Positions 19,321 to 29,248 are shown, counted from the first letter of the stretch. The stretch: 31,640 bases of DNA from Phlyctochytrium arcticum (GCA_025602905.1 JAHLKI010000075.1:1-31640), one strand, 5' to 3'. Notes: generated by a model from the letters alone, not told the origin. Numbers and translations are program-made.

Positions 19321-22215
19321 ATGTCTTCGCCATTCACTCGCCAATTTTGCTCGATCTCAAATTTCGCCTCTGCCGATGATTATGTCAGCACCATTTTCAA
19401 AAAGCAAGCGTTCAAGTTTCCACCATTTCAGCAACATTAATCTCCATTACCAAGTCTCGACAACACTCAACACACTCGACTCCTCCACTCAACCCTCCGC
19501 AACACTATCCCCAACCACCCTCTGCCCTACCACGTCCCCGGCTCAACTTTAACGTCGATCATCCCGGATCGGCGGGCGCGCATTGCGCGCCAGCTCCTTG
19601 ACCACTACACACTCCCCCGGACGTTGGCAGCGGCCCCCCACGCCTCCACCCACCCCTCGATAACACTCTCCCACCCCTCTGGCTCAAGTTTGAACTCGGT
19701 TCGATTACTGGATATGCCGTGCGCTGTCTTTTTGGCTAAGTGTCACCCGATCGTCGTGTCTTTTTGAAAATCCCTCTAATTGACCTACTCCCAAACGACT
19801 CCCGCCTTTCAGGGTATACTCTCTGGCGCTTCCCATTAGATGATTTGGAACTCTCGTGGTCCTGGGACGTGTTTTGAAATTTGCCAACTTTGGGACCGCA
19901 TTGAGCGCCGGTATCACCAAATTCTTCGTCACACTCACCCCTCACCAGCTACTGCACCGAATGCTCCTCTCTTCAATATGTCTGGACCGTCCCAACCCCA
20001 TGATGTATCGTCGGAGGCTTTGGCTTGTCGTTTGTCTATATGGACAGGTGCTGCCCGCATTTTGCGATTTTGAATATTTGTCTCGGCCATTATGCAAACT
20101 CTTTCGGAACACGCCTATACTTGCACCATACCATCTCCGACATGGTCCCGACTTTTGGTGAAAGATGCAGTCCCCTCTCGCCACCCCTCGCCAAATTCAC
20201 CACACCCTCGTCTGGACCCCGTACCACTTGCGCGCCCTTTGGTTTCTGCCTCTGGAACTTCGGTTCCGGCTCCGTGGTCACTCTCAGCAAACATTCCCTC
20301 ACGGTCTGTGCAACTTTGGGAACGATTGGACTCCCGGTGCGCGTTTTCGCATAAGTGCTCGGGGCGTGGGAATTTTTTCCCGGCTGCTCTCTCGACACAA
20401 CAACTAGAAAAAAGGGCTGTGATCTCCTTCATTCTTTTACCACACCATCTCCAACCCGTCGGGCGTCCCTGCGAGAAATGTGGACGGTCTCCTGTCCATA
20501 TTCGTCAAGATAGCTATCCGGTCGGGGCCCCCACGGAATTCTTGTCAACTTCTTGGGAGGCAGCAAGCTGCCTTGTGAACAACGTCCTCGACCACTCCCG
20601 ACACGCTCCCTGGTGTTGTCGTGCAAATGCGGGAAAGTTTTGTGGACTTTGGTCTTCATTCTTGCCCACAGCGCATTTACCACAATTTCCCACTACCTGC
20701 CATTGTTGACCACTCCGTCTAATTGTTTTCTCTCAGGTTGACCTCAAGTTTTGCACACACCTTCAGCCACACTCCCTTCACCAACTACCCATCCCTCAGG
20801 CCCCTGTCCCATCATCTTGGTTTTTTCCACAATACCATCGGTCATGCCCGTGTACCTTTTCGTCAAATCCCTCATATCAGCTCCACGGCCACGGATACCT
20901 CATCTTTCGACATCCCCGACACCCCCGCTAACATCCCTCTCCCTCTGGTACACCTGCCTTGAGTTTGGGATGCGAAATGCTTCCGACATGTCGCATAAAC
21001 TGGTTTGTGCACATTTTTCCCACACCAAGATTGACCACTCCACTTAGGTGGAATCTGGCCGTTTGCTCTGAAATTTGGACCACCCACCAACCGACATGTC
21101 CCCCACCAACGATCCACCGCACAGGCCCCCACGGTGCTGATTTCGCCAACCTCTCTCTACCTTTGGTACCCCCCCTCAAGAATTTCAACAAATACCTCAT
21201 TTTTGCACGCCCGACGTCCGCCTTGTTTTGCTTACCCCTTTGGCGCCTTGGGATAGTAGCCCTGGCATCGCTGCACCTTCCGGCGTCACTTTTGGTTTTG
21301 CAATGCTCACGACATGTCTTTTCTCGAAATTGTCGCGTTCCTTTTGCTGGGATGAAGTTTGACCACTTGGTCTAAGTGAAAGTTGCTTGTTCCGGCTGCA
21401 AATTGCACCACATCTCTGGCAATGTTTCCCGCACCACCCGCCATCACCTCGGCTTCCGGGCTCCTCATCGTCATTGTCTTCACTATCACCCTTCGTCACC
21501 CCTCCCCCAGCTTTCGGCAAAAACCTCATATCAACTCCTGGGTCGCCTCCCTCACCTCTATCGACATCCCCACCACTCCCTCAACATTCCTGGACCCCTC
21601 GCACGGCCCGGATACGACCTTGTATCCGGAATTGCGCGTACATGTCGACGTACTGCGCAGGGCCGTTGCGCAGCACCCAACCCTTTCTCGACACTCCACA
21701 TAGTCTTTTTGGCCTCAATCGACACCAAACTTTTACCACACGTTTCTGGACATGGCCCGCATCACCTGTCTACTCCCCACACGTCTGGCTTCAAGTTTTC
21801 ATCATCTTCCGCGTCGTCCTCCTCTTTCTCGATAGCACCTCATACAAGACCGTTAGAGCAACACATCCTAAGTCAATCTGACGCAGAATTCCCCGCTCTA
21901 CAACATTGCCTACATCCCAACAACAACATACCTCACTACTTTTTCGAAAAAACAATTTCTCGGTTTCACCATGTCGCGTTTTTGCCCCAAATCATCAAAA
22001 ATCGATATGGCTTTGGTCCCTGAACATTACCGACACTCTCTGGCGTACTTTCCGGCGTACATAGTCATTCCTCAGTGCCTGTTCTCCCATCTATCGCCAT
22101 CTTTTCTCTACTTTAGTTGTTTCACCTCATTTCTTTAGCTTTTTAGTCTAGTTTGCAGCTCTAGTTTGTCACTGTTCATGTATTGTACATACTTCTGAAT
22201 TGAAAGCACCATTCA
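19321..22215 (+). other. 3' UTR of LINE copy D
   Basis: The sequence is about 90% like A/B by eye and G-poor on the sense strand. Open frames such as 20959-21375 and 21376-22023 reflect composition; the latter is the D version of the frame shared with B and C. No separate gene is supported. Confidence 0.7.
21596..21678 (+). other. Conserved double-hairpin block of the LINE 3' UTR, copy D
   Basis: Both stems are present: CGGATAC/GTATCCG and CTGCGCA/TGCGCAG. The block differs from copy C at only two or three positions. Confidence 0.58.
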
Positions 22216-22230
22216 TCCTAACCCTAACCC
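22216..22230 (+). repeat. Telomere-like 3' tail of copy D and array boundary
   Basis: The tract reads TCCTAACCCTAACCC. It marks the change from the repeat array to single-copy sequence and is the most internal telomere repeat in the window, so it may mark where the chromosome once ended. The stretch 22231-22338 to its right holds no recognisable feature. Confidence 0.8.
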
Positions 22231-22338
22231 ACACCTACCAAAGCTCCCTTTTTTGCACCAACCCCGCGCGTTTAATGCAAACATTGGCGTCACATAATAA
22301 AATCAGAATTCGCATCATTGGAACGGAAAACAGTTGTC

Positions 22339-23646
22339 CTACATCCTCACACCATCGCAGGGAGATGCCACAGACGACGACGACGACTCTGTGAGGGTAG
22401 TTGTCAGCTTGAGGCGGTAATGCTTGATACCTGTGGCACCCTCCTCGTGCGAGACATCAATGGCACCCTCAGATTTTGCCCGCTCGTACAGGGGTTTGAG
22501 GCTTTCAGGGTACATCTGCCTGAGCAGCGGGAATTTATCCCAGAGCCTCGCAGCCACCACCGTGGTCTTGTGCCAGCGGTCGGCACGATTCACATTTTTC
22601 TTTGTTTTGTCTAGCTCCAGAAGGACTTCAACCAGCTGCACGACCCCGGATGCAAGCAGCTGATTCTGTTGTGCCACGGTACTGCTTCCCGTGACACTAA
22701 CGACTTCGTTTGAGTCCTCGTCCACCTCAACGTGGAGAGCGCTCCCCGGTCGCTCTAGCGGCTCCTTGACCGGAGCCAGGGGTCTGGCCTCAAGGCTGCC
22801 TGCATCGTCATCATCATCGATCGCGACGTCCGCTTCGGGTGCCTTCAGAAGCAGCTCCCATGGGATAGTTTTTGAAGCAGCACGCTTGAGACGGTCCGTG
22901 CAGTTCCTACCGTGCACCAGCACAACAAAGAACTTCCTGTCGCAAAGTCGGGCGATTATGTAGCTAGCAAGAATGCGGAACGATAATTAGCCAAGGTGAC
23001 CACAAAAGAACTCGGTGATCTAGCGAACCTTAGATCTTTGTCTCCACACATAAGGACAATTTTGACCGGGGGAGGGTGGTCCATGGCCCAAAACAGCACG
23101 TCGGCAATCAGAAGTTTGTCGGCAATCTCCTTCGTGCCGTCATGCGGGGTGTCGAGGAAAGAGCATCCGCTCTGCACAAGGTCGGCGCGTTTGTATTTTG
23201 CTGGCTGCGTGTGCTCGCCGTACACCTGGATCGTGGACTTCATCAGACCATAGCTCCGAAGGCCGGCTTTGATGCGGTTAACAGTCTCTGAGGCGGAGAG
23301 GTCCTACGGGCAAAGAAGGTTGCGGAGCATGGTTAAGCGTCGAGATGATCCGGTCGGGAGGGAAGTGGGCTCTACATACAGAGGGGATGGCGAGATTTTC
23401 AATATCCCAGTAGACAATGGCTTCCGCTGCTTCATCACGTTTGAAACAGGCTACGATATCCTTTGCAGCGATAACGGGAAGGCCTAGACTGACAAGGTCT
23501 TCCACGGCATCTTGCCGCAGCAGCGAATCCGAGGTAACACCGCCATCCCTGAGTAAGGTTCCGTTGCTTTTGACGTTGGAGTTTGGGTGAGACGCGGCCC
23601 AAAAGCCCACCTCAACGGAGCTGAGCTGCCCAACGGGAGATGCCAT
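22339..23646 (-). CDS. NYN-domain RNase-like protein with C-terminal LOTUS-like region (three exons)
   Basis: My model joins 23646-23380, 23303-23029 and 22963-22339 (388 aa). The introns are 76 nt (GTATGT...GTAG) and 65 nt (GTTCGC...CTAG, with a CTAAT branch-like site). The joined protein reads as a PIN-like NYN domain of the MARF1/limkain type. YWDIEN (D81, about 79-84) is the first acidic motif; D144, D151 and D157 lie in the DTPHDGTKEIADKLLIAD stretch; GDKDL (D177, D179) follows, then a strand FFVVLVHGRN. Proteins of this type usually cut RNA. An acidic linker (about 220-225) leads to a region near 300-370 that looks like a winged-helix OST-HTH/LOTUS fold (FPLLRQMYP, IKHYRL); this part is less certain. 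The splice sites were chosen because they restore the missing helix between GDKDL and the final strand. It is the gene closest to the retrotransposon array. Confidence 0.72.
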
Positions 23647-24032
23647 GACAGGCGGAAGTAGAGTTTTTGGACTTTTGAGAATGTGGCCGGAGCCTTTTCA
23701 CCGCCGATGACTAAGCCAGATCCCATGTCCCGTGTAACCTTCAGAATTCGACAGCGTTGATACGGACGGTCTCCCCGCAGCCCAACTGTCCGTGGCATCC
23801 CCACACCGCAATTGTAATCTGATTGCCCTCAAAGTGACTTTTTATATACTTTTCTATGCTCTATATCTAGCTTTTCGCAATTAGGGCCTGTCCCATCACA
23901 GCGCCGCAGTGTCGATGTTGCATCCAATGTCCTTGGCCAAAGACTCCATGTGTGGGAATGGAGGCACTTCACTCGTACTCATTTTCGGCCAATGCGATCG
24001 CGTTTAGATGAGTTAGATCTCATTTTGGAAGA
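23647..24032. other. Intergenic stretch with the displaced 3' end of the membrane-protein gene
   Basis: This interval lies between the NYN gene's start and the transposon. On the minus strand, the bases just left of the transposon (24032 downward) are what followed the membrane-protein gene before the insertion; they reach an in-frame TGA after three more codons (Leu-Pro-Lys). The rest should hold that gene's 3' UTR and the NYN promoter. A TTTTTATATACTTTTCTATG stretch near 23840-23860 could be part of an AT-rich promoter. No other gene is supported. Confidence 0.4.
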
Positions 24033-24040
24033 ACAGGTGG
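24033..24040 (+). repeat. Target-site duplication, left copy
   Basis: ACAGGTGG directly abuts the left terminal inverted repeat, and the same 8 bases directly abut the right one at 27432-27439. Confidence 0.93.
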
Positions 24041-24060
24041 CTCAGCGCAACCCGGTTTTT
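24041..24060 (+). repeat. Left terminal inverted repeat of the DNA transposon
   Basis: CTCAGCGCAACCCGGTTTTT matches the right end in inverse orientation at all 20 positions; similarity stops there. Just inside, GACTGT (24065-24070) and ACAGTC (about 24085-24090) form a small subterminal inverted repeat that could bind transposase. Confidence 0.93.
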
Positions 24061-24306
24061 GACTGACTGTGCCTAAAAAGTGGGACAGTCATCTTAGTAT
24101 TAGGTAATCCGATCCGACCGAGCCGTTTTACTGTACGTTTTGCACGAACATTCGTCCACCATCTGTCCATTTTGACGCGACAATTTCGAATAGACACTCC
24201 TGTTAGGCCGTTCAAACTCTCCTCAGCCGGTATGGGAAGCACTCTTTGCGATTTTACCCGGGACTTTTCTGACAACAGCTTAGAATTCTGACGTGCAAGT
24301 GGTGGC

Positions 24307-27111
24307 ATGCCTCCAAAGAGAAAGGTGAATTGGGCATCGTCATGATCTCAGAAAAAACGCTTCACCGGTGTGTGAAAGTCAGTACACTGATTCTTTTACT
24401 TCTTCTCTTTGCGATTATTATAGCGCCAGCCTGATGATGGCCTTCAGTGGTACACACAGAAGCCTGGGAAGAGTGGTGGGAAGTGGGAATATAAGCCTGG
24501 ATGTATTGGTTGTGGGACGCTGAGATCCAATCGCTTCCACAAGTTTGATTGGGCAGAGGTCGGCACTCTTCAGTCAAACGGTTTGACGCTGCATTTTGGT
24601 CCGGGACTCGTCCACCCGTGGGTTTGTAACAATTGCCGCACACGCTGGTCGGAAGCAGGAATCGAACGGGGCCCACTTGTCCCCCTCCATGACGATGCCG
24701 ATGAATCCACAACCGGAATCGATGATGGCGGTTCTAAGAACAGCAAGGTCGTCCTTGCTGCACACTTTCAAGAAGCAGAGAGCCAAACCGATGGATCTGT
24801 GGTCACCCTGAACGGTTTGAACTCAACTTCAGCCTCGGAATACCAAGATGCATTGCGAGATTTGATCTCGCGACCGTTTCCGGGCAATCCATTCATCGAA
24901 ATGGATGAATTCGTGGAGCAGTATCCACGAGCCTATGAGATCAAATCTCTTATGCTCGCTCACTCTGACCAGCACTCCGCCGTCTACAACGATCGGAAGA
25001 TGAGACACGTCATCGTCTCCATTTGCTACGATGGATCCGTCCTGGATCAAAGCTGCGACTATGTGAAAAGATTCATCGGCCGCCGCTTCATCACCTCATC
25101 CTACTCTGATCAGCGGTTTTTATCGAGGATGAACTGTGGCTTTCATCCTTCGAAAAACATCGGTCGCATCAACAATCTCATAAAATCAGCACGCCAGAGT
25201 ATTGGCGAAGACATCTTGGAGAATGATCCATTGTTGGCTGTCACCATTGACGATTTTCATTGGTGTCAGGTTCGCGCTGTACCGGACACATCAAATGCAC
25301 CCGGGAAATTTACTAGCGCTCGTACCACCGCAAATTACGCGGTCAAGCTCCACAGGGATCTGCCGCCTCTCCCTTCTGGAATAAGCCAATTACTGAAGGA
25401 TGTCCTACAGGACACGTCATGGATCTCCTCCGTCTTTGCTAGTCCAGAAACGCAAACATACGCAGAAGTTCGCAATGGCGAAGTGCAATCTAAGAAGATG
25501 TATGCGTATAGTATTGCCACCAAGGCTGGATCTCAAGAGGACTTTTATGTCATTGGCAGTGATGACAATCCCATGAAATGTGCTCTTGATCTGCAGCCCG
25601 TCATGGACAACATTGCAGCATTCCTCACCGAGATTGACTACCCGGACAAAGAGGGAATTTTCCATAATTCCTTCGTACTGGCTGGCGATTTCTATGTCTG
25701 GATGTACGCTAGCAAATTGCTACGATCACCCAGATATAAACATCTCGAGGCTCATGTTCTTCCCGTCCCCGATATCATGCATGTGGCCTTGAATGCACAG
25801 GAGGCGGTCCTCGTGCATGCATGGACCATCATTCATTCCCTTTGGCTCGCGGGGTACCCGGATGTGGAAAATACCACTCCCATCAACATGCGACCAAAGT
25901 GAAGGACGGCCATGTTGGCACTAGCAATGACTGCCTGGCAAGAGTGCCGGCAGGAGTTGTTGGCTGCTTACAAGAAGTCCGCAGCCAGCAATCCGGAGGC
26001 AACGACAGTCCGTAAGGCAATGGTCGACACCCTCATTGCCGTGTTCGAGGAGTACATTCCCATTGCAGTTGATTGTCCGTACCTCCTGGCCAGTGGGGAT
26101 CTTCTTCAAATCAAGCTGTGTCTGACGCGTTTGTTCCCTCTGTTTGCTCTTCTGGGAAAGAAAAACTATGTCAATATTATTCTCTTCCAACTCGGTCTTT
26201 TAGAAAAATTACCTTCTCTCCTTCCGAATGATATTGCAATGGCTTTTCTGTTTTCCAAGTTCTCAAGTGAAGACTTGGAAGTATTTCACTCCATCCTCCG
26301 GGCCGCAATCCGCTACCAGGATACCAACGATCAAGTATCTAGGAAAGCCATGTTAATCACTGCCATGAGGGGCGAGTCCGCAGTAAAGCAGCTTGCTGCT
26401 ATGACCGCGAGGGAGAATGCGATTCGTGAACAAGCTGCCTCTCTGATCAAGAAAGAGACACGTCCTTCCGCTCCATCTCCTTTGGAGAAAGCGAGCGAGG
26501 ATGTTGTCCCGAGAATGGTCGTATTTCTGAAGAGCTTGTTCACTTCATTGTTCACTTTCTCTTTCGACGTCGTTGGGCAGCACGGCAAGACCCCTTACAC
26601 GTCTGATGTACCACACTACAAGCTCATTCAGAGGCCGCTGCCTTCATCTCAACCGGTTACATCTGCGGAAGAATCTCCTGAGGTTATTCTGGCCACGATT
26701 CGGGAGTCACTCGTGCCATTACAGCTGCGCCGACAGACTTTTGTCAACCTTGGTAATCACGTTGATGTAGAGAGCTTTCAAACGGTCCCATTGCCGATTG
26801 CGAAGAACCCATTGGGTGATATCACCAATCTGCCGTCCCCCAGTTCCAAAACGACCAAAAAACCTGTCCGAGACTTCCTCTCCACGACCTCCCTCGAGTA
26901 CGATCTCGCGCGTTGCGGTTGCTTCGCTTTAGCCTGCCAATGTTCAGCAATGTATCAGTCCATTGGGACTACGTCACTAGAGCATTTCCTGAAAAACATT
27001 GACAAAGATGTTCCGCGTGATAGTGAAGGTAAGCCAGACAACGATGTCTTCCGAGCTGTGTCTCTCGCCGGTGGGAGATCAACCTCTCACCGTTTTTTAC
27101 ACCCCATCTAA
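24307..27111 (+). CDS. Putative transposase, DUF6589-like, with N-terminal zinc finger-like motif
   Basis: My model joins 24307-24324 (MPPKRK, nuclear-signal-like) across a 99-nt intron (GTGAAT...TTATAG) to 24424, and then runs on to 27111. An in-frame TGA at 25900-25902 interrupts it. It is either a nonsense mutation or part of a 51-nt intron (25854-25904, GTACCC...GAAG) whose removal keeps the frame and yields 884 aa. The N-terminus has two CxxC pairs (CIGC, CNNC) about 45 residues apart. Acidic motifs spaced like an RNase H-fold DDE transposase follow: VTIDDFH, VLAGDFYV with PVPDIMHVALN after it, and SEDLEVFHS near 26270. GD and PG/PD-xxH motifs recall DUF6589 proteins of fungi; this is from memory. 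Position inside perfect TIRs is the strongest argument for a transposase role. Confidence 0.65.
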
Positions 27112-27411
27112 AATCACCCGACGCAGGCTCAACTTGCTAGCTTGATTACGGGACCCTCTTTTTGCTCATATATGTACCTGTCCGAACGCGGTCGATGAAT
27201 TTAGACGCTTCTTTTTTCGCATCAAACTTCAATTTCTACATAGGCTTAGGTAGTTGCCACGCTCTCTCAAATTTCTTTAGTACACTTTCTTCGACTTCAG
27301 CTACCCATAAGATATATTTCATATAAGTTTTGAGGCCCTTTTCAGGTACCTCTTCATTCTCCAGGAATTCCCCCAGCGGTCAGACATTGCTTATGTAAAT
27401 TTTTGGCGCCA
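27112..27411 (+). other. Right subterminal region of the DNA transposon
   Basis: This AT-rich, gene-poor stretch lies between the transposase stop and the right TIR. It holds a perfect 16-bp palindrome, TTTTTGGCGCCAAAAA (27400-27415), that overlaps the inner edge of the TIR. Its last 32 bases also encode, on the other strand, the final residues and stop of the interrupted membrane-protein gene. Confidence 0.6.
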
Positions 27412-28295
27412 AAAAACCGGGTTGCGCTGAGACAGGTGGTGCGTTTTCATTCCTCTGCTGTACTTGGCGGCGCTTATAGTATCGCACACCAAGGCCGACA
27501 GCGCCTGCAAGAATAGCCATGCCTCCCACAGCCCCCGCAATCGCCGCTTTAGACGTGTCTTTTGCACTAGAAGCTATGTCAACTGTAGGGACTGTCGGAT
27601 TTTGCGGAGGCTGGTCCCCGTCGGAGGTGACCATGATTCGCTTATTGAGCCCTTGAAAGTTGGGTAAGCAGGACGCCGAGGAGACAAAAGATTGAGATAC
27701 AAGATACAGTTGCCACATACGCAAGTAAGCCGCGTGTAAGAGGCAAATTGAGGGGAATCCATGGTGCAGGAAGTGTCGATCGTTGCGAAGTTTGCCAGGT
27801 AGGCTAGAGCCTCCACAGTCATAACGGAATTTTTGCAGAAGAGCACGACTCCAGCTAAGAGTGCTGGGTTTGATCGGCGGCAGGTCGTAGATTCCGTTGT
27901 TTTGATATCAGCAGTGCCGTAAGTCGTAATTTGATCAAAAAGCTTTCCATCGCTTTTACGGTAGAACTGTGAGCACGTCGTGTTGGCGAACGTGGCATCA
28001 ATACAGGAGTACGGAATGCTCGTCAGAAGGTAGGCCTGGAAAAAAACGGATTGAGCTCCTGGATCTGGCGAGTCACATAGCTTTTGTTGCACTATGTTTC
28101 CAATACCTTGTTGCTCAAGGTCAAATATGGAGTCGCCAAAGACCAACACCTGCTGTCTGACGGCGTTGGGCCTGCTGGACAGGTCTGGGAATAAGTGACT
28201 ACTGCTCGTTTCTTCATCGATCGCGCCGATGGAGCATCGCCGAGCGTCGCTGCATTCGCTAACGTTATGTTCAAGAAGCTCAATGGAAAGAGCAT
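27380..28295 (-). CDS. Cysteine-rich type I membrane protein, C-terminus replaced by transposon sequence
   Basis: My model joins 28295-28107, 28035-27721 and 27640-27380 (254 aa). Intron 1 is 71 nt (GTATTG...TTTTTTTCCAG); intron 2 is 80 nt (GTATGT...AATAAG). All splice phases are 0. A signal peptide (MLFPLSFLNITLANAA) precedes a Cys-rich outer domain with about ten cysteines and N-glycosylation sites (FANTTC), a linker rich in Pro/Thr, one membrane helix at about 200-220 (AAIAGAVGGMAILAGAVGLG) and a basic stop-transfer RYYKRR. The nearer acceptor CAAG for intron 2 would lose the membrane helix, so I preferred AATAAG. The last 16 residues and the stop come from the DNA transposon; before insertion the tail would have ended three residues past the shared Val. 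Function unknown; the architecture suggests a cell-surface receptor or adhesin. Confidence 0.72.
27412..27431 (+). repeat. Right terminal inverted repeat of the DNA transposon
   Basis: The sequence is the exact complement of the left TIR. On the minus strand it is translated as part of the new C-terminal tail of the membrane protein. Confidence 0.93.
27432..27439 (+). repeat. Target-site duplication, right copy
   Basis: ACAGGTGG abuts the right TIR. On the minus strand it is coding sequence (Pro-Pro-Val) of the membrane-protein gene. Confidence 0.93.
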
Positions 28296-28640
28296 GCTGC
28301 GATAGAGTATGGAAGTAAATGCAAGAGCGGGGACAGGTAATTGCTAACATATGGTCAAAGTACCTTTTAGTCACTTGCTTCAAAGCGTGCGCCTCTCATT
28401 GTGGTCGGTGGAAAGGACTGAGGGCCGTTCAATTTTCTTGAGGAGGCCGGGTCATCTCGTCATCGTTGAATTGAAGCGCCACTGCCGTGTCCCATATTCT
28501 CGGCTCAGTCTAACTGGGGACGCTGACATTCTCAAGTTGATTGTTGAGATCTTTGTTGGCGATACGTGTAAACTTCCAGCAACAGCGCGTATTGACCTCC
28601 GGCCATCGGAGGGTGGCGCCGCCGTACCATAGCGAAGCCC
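28296..28640. other. Intergenic stretch upstream of the membrane-protein gene
   Basis: The first part should contain the promoter of the minus-strand gene starting at 28295. A plus-strand frame (28351-28632, 94 codons, containing LVIVELK) is open but has no recognisable domain, and no splice joins it in phase to the next frame at 28641. I do not call a gene here. Confidence 0.3.
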
Positions 28641-29084
28641 GTGACCACGAACAATGATCTTCTTAGATCAGCCAAGGAGGCGATGTCGTCGCCGGAACGT
28701 GTCCATGCACAAGACCGCGATACGGTTCGGTTGGTTCCCTTCATGCCCGAGACAGGGAGTCACTTCTACTACTTGAGGCGCCTTTTGGATGTCCTTTGTG
28801 TCGATTTTTCGACAGACGCGACCGCTACAATTCCCATGGACGGAAAGAAACGAGACATTTATGATAGCTATTGTATTAAAAACAAGTACGAAGAAGCAAT
28901 CAACGACGGTCAAGGTACCGCTCACCACGTACATGCGCTCTGGAAAGAGAACATATCATCTGATCCGTTGAATGCCACACATGACCCTTCGAGCCAAGCA
29001 TCGGTTCGGCAAATTGGATTGGAAGCAATAATGGGTTTTGTGAACATTGTCATCATCGCGAATTTTCTCCAGTCTCGTTCGTGA
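28641..29084 (+). CDS. Hypothetical 147-aa protein, strand uncertain
   Basis: An ATG-started frame of 147 codons is longer than expected by chance at this base composition. The product is mostly soluble and charged (for example GKKRDIYDSYCIKNKYEEA), with a short hydrophobic stretch near the C-terminus (GFVNIVIIANFL). I recognise no domain. The opposite strand is also suggestive: frames at 29209-28922 and 28934-28668 contain spaced cysteines and a good donor (GTGAGC at 28925-28920), so the plus frame may be the shadow of a decayed minus-strand gene for a Cys-rich protein like the one at 27380-28295. Transcript data would decide. Confidence 0.3.
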   Translation: MTTNNDLLRSAKEAMSSPERVHAQDRDTVRLVPFMPETGSHFYYLRRLLDVLCVDFSTDATATIPMDGKKRDIYDSYCIKNKYEEAINDGQGTAHHVHALWKENISSDPLNATHDPSSQASVRQIGLEAIMGFVNIVIIANFLQSRS

Positions 29085-29148
29085 TCTGTTTGACACATAG
29101 TCTTAGTTAGAACCTTGAAATCGTTTGGTGCGGGGACCACATCAACGT

Positions 29149-29210
29149 ATTGTTGCGTGACGACTTCGGCATCGAGGGCTGAGACGGGGGGAAAGTCTTC
29201 ACGCAACAAT
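29149..29210. repeat. Inverted repeat, 18-bp arms with one mismatch
   Basis: ATTGTTGCGTGA followed by CGACTT (29149-29166) pairs with 29193-29210 at 17 of 18 positions around a 26-nt loop. As RNA it would be a stable hairpin. It could be a transcription-end structure, the footprint of a small foldback element, or a small-RNA precursor; nothing in the sequence favours one of these. Confidence 0.6.
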
Positions 29211-29248
29211 AGGCTTTTTGCGAGAATGTGTTTTGGAAAAATGCTGTT

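Larger units (their letters stand above)
18720..22230 (+). mobile_element. Telomere-tailed LINE, copy D (5'-truncated late in ORF2)
   Basis: The copy begins inside ORF2 at about residue 874 of the full protein and runs through the 3' UTR to a longer tail, TCCTAACCCTAACCC (22216-22230). Right of it the sequence becomes single-copy. As the most internal copy it should be the oldest insertion in the array if copies are added distally, yet fragment 1-178 is essentially identical to its 3' UTR. Confidence 0.88.
24041..27431 (+). mobile_element. Complete TIR DNA transposon with 8-bp target duplication
   Basis: The 3391-bp element is bounded by perfect 20-bp terminal inverted repeats, CTCAGCGCAACCCGGTTTTT at 24041-24060 and its complement at 27412-27431. 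It is flanked by the 8-bp direct repeat ACAGGTGG. Inside is one transposase-like gene on the plus strand (24307-27111), possibly broken by a stop. An 8-bp duplication is known for hAT, P and some KDZ-type elements; the TIR sequence does not identify the superfamily for me. Perfect TIRs and duplications indicate a recent insertion. It landed in the last codons of the minus-strand membrane-protein gene. Confidence 0.92.

Noticed and set aside
23484..23804. Minus-strand frame of 106 codons overlapping the start of the NYN gene
   Set aside because: It lies in a different frame from exon 1, shows no motif, and the NYN frame is supported by conserved residues across three exons.
27641..27720. Alternative intron 2 acceptor (CAAG at about 27653) in the membrane-protein gene
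   Set aside because: It gives a short tail without a membrane helix; the acceptor AATAAG 12 bases further keeps the phase and yields a clear helix with a basic stop-transfer.
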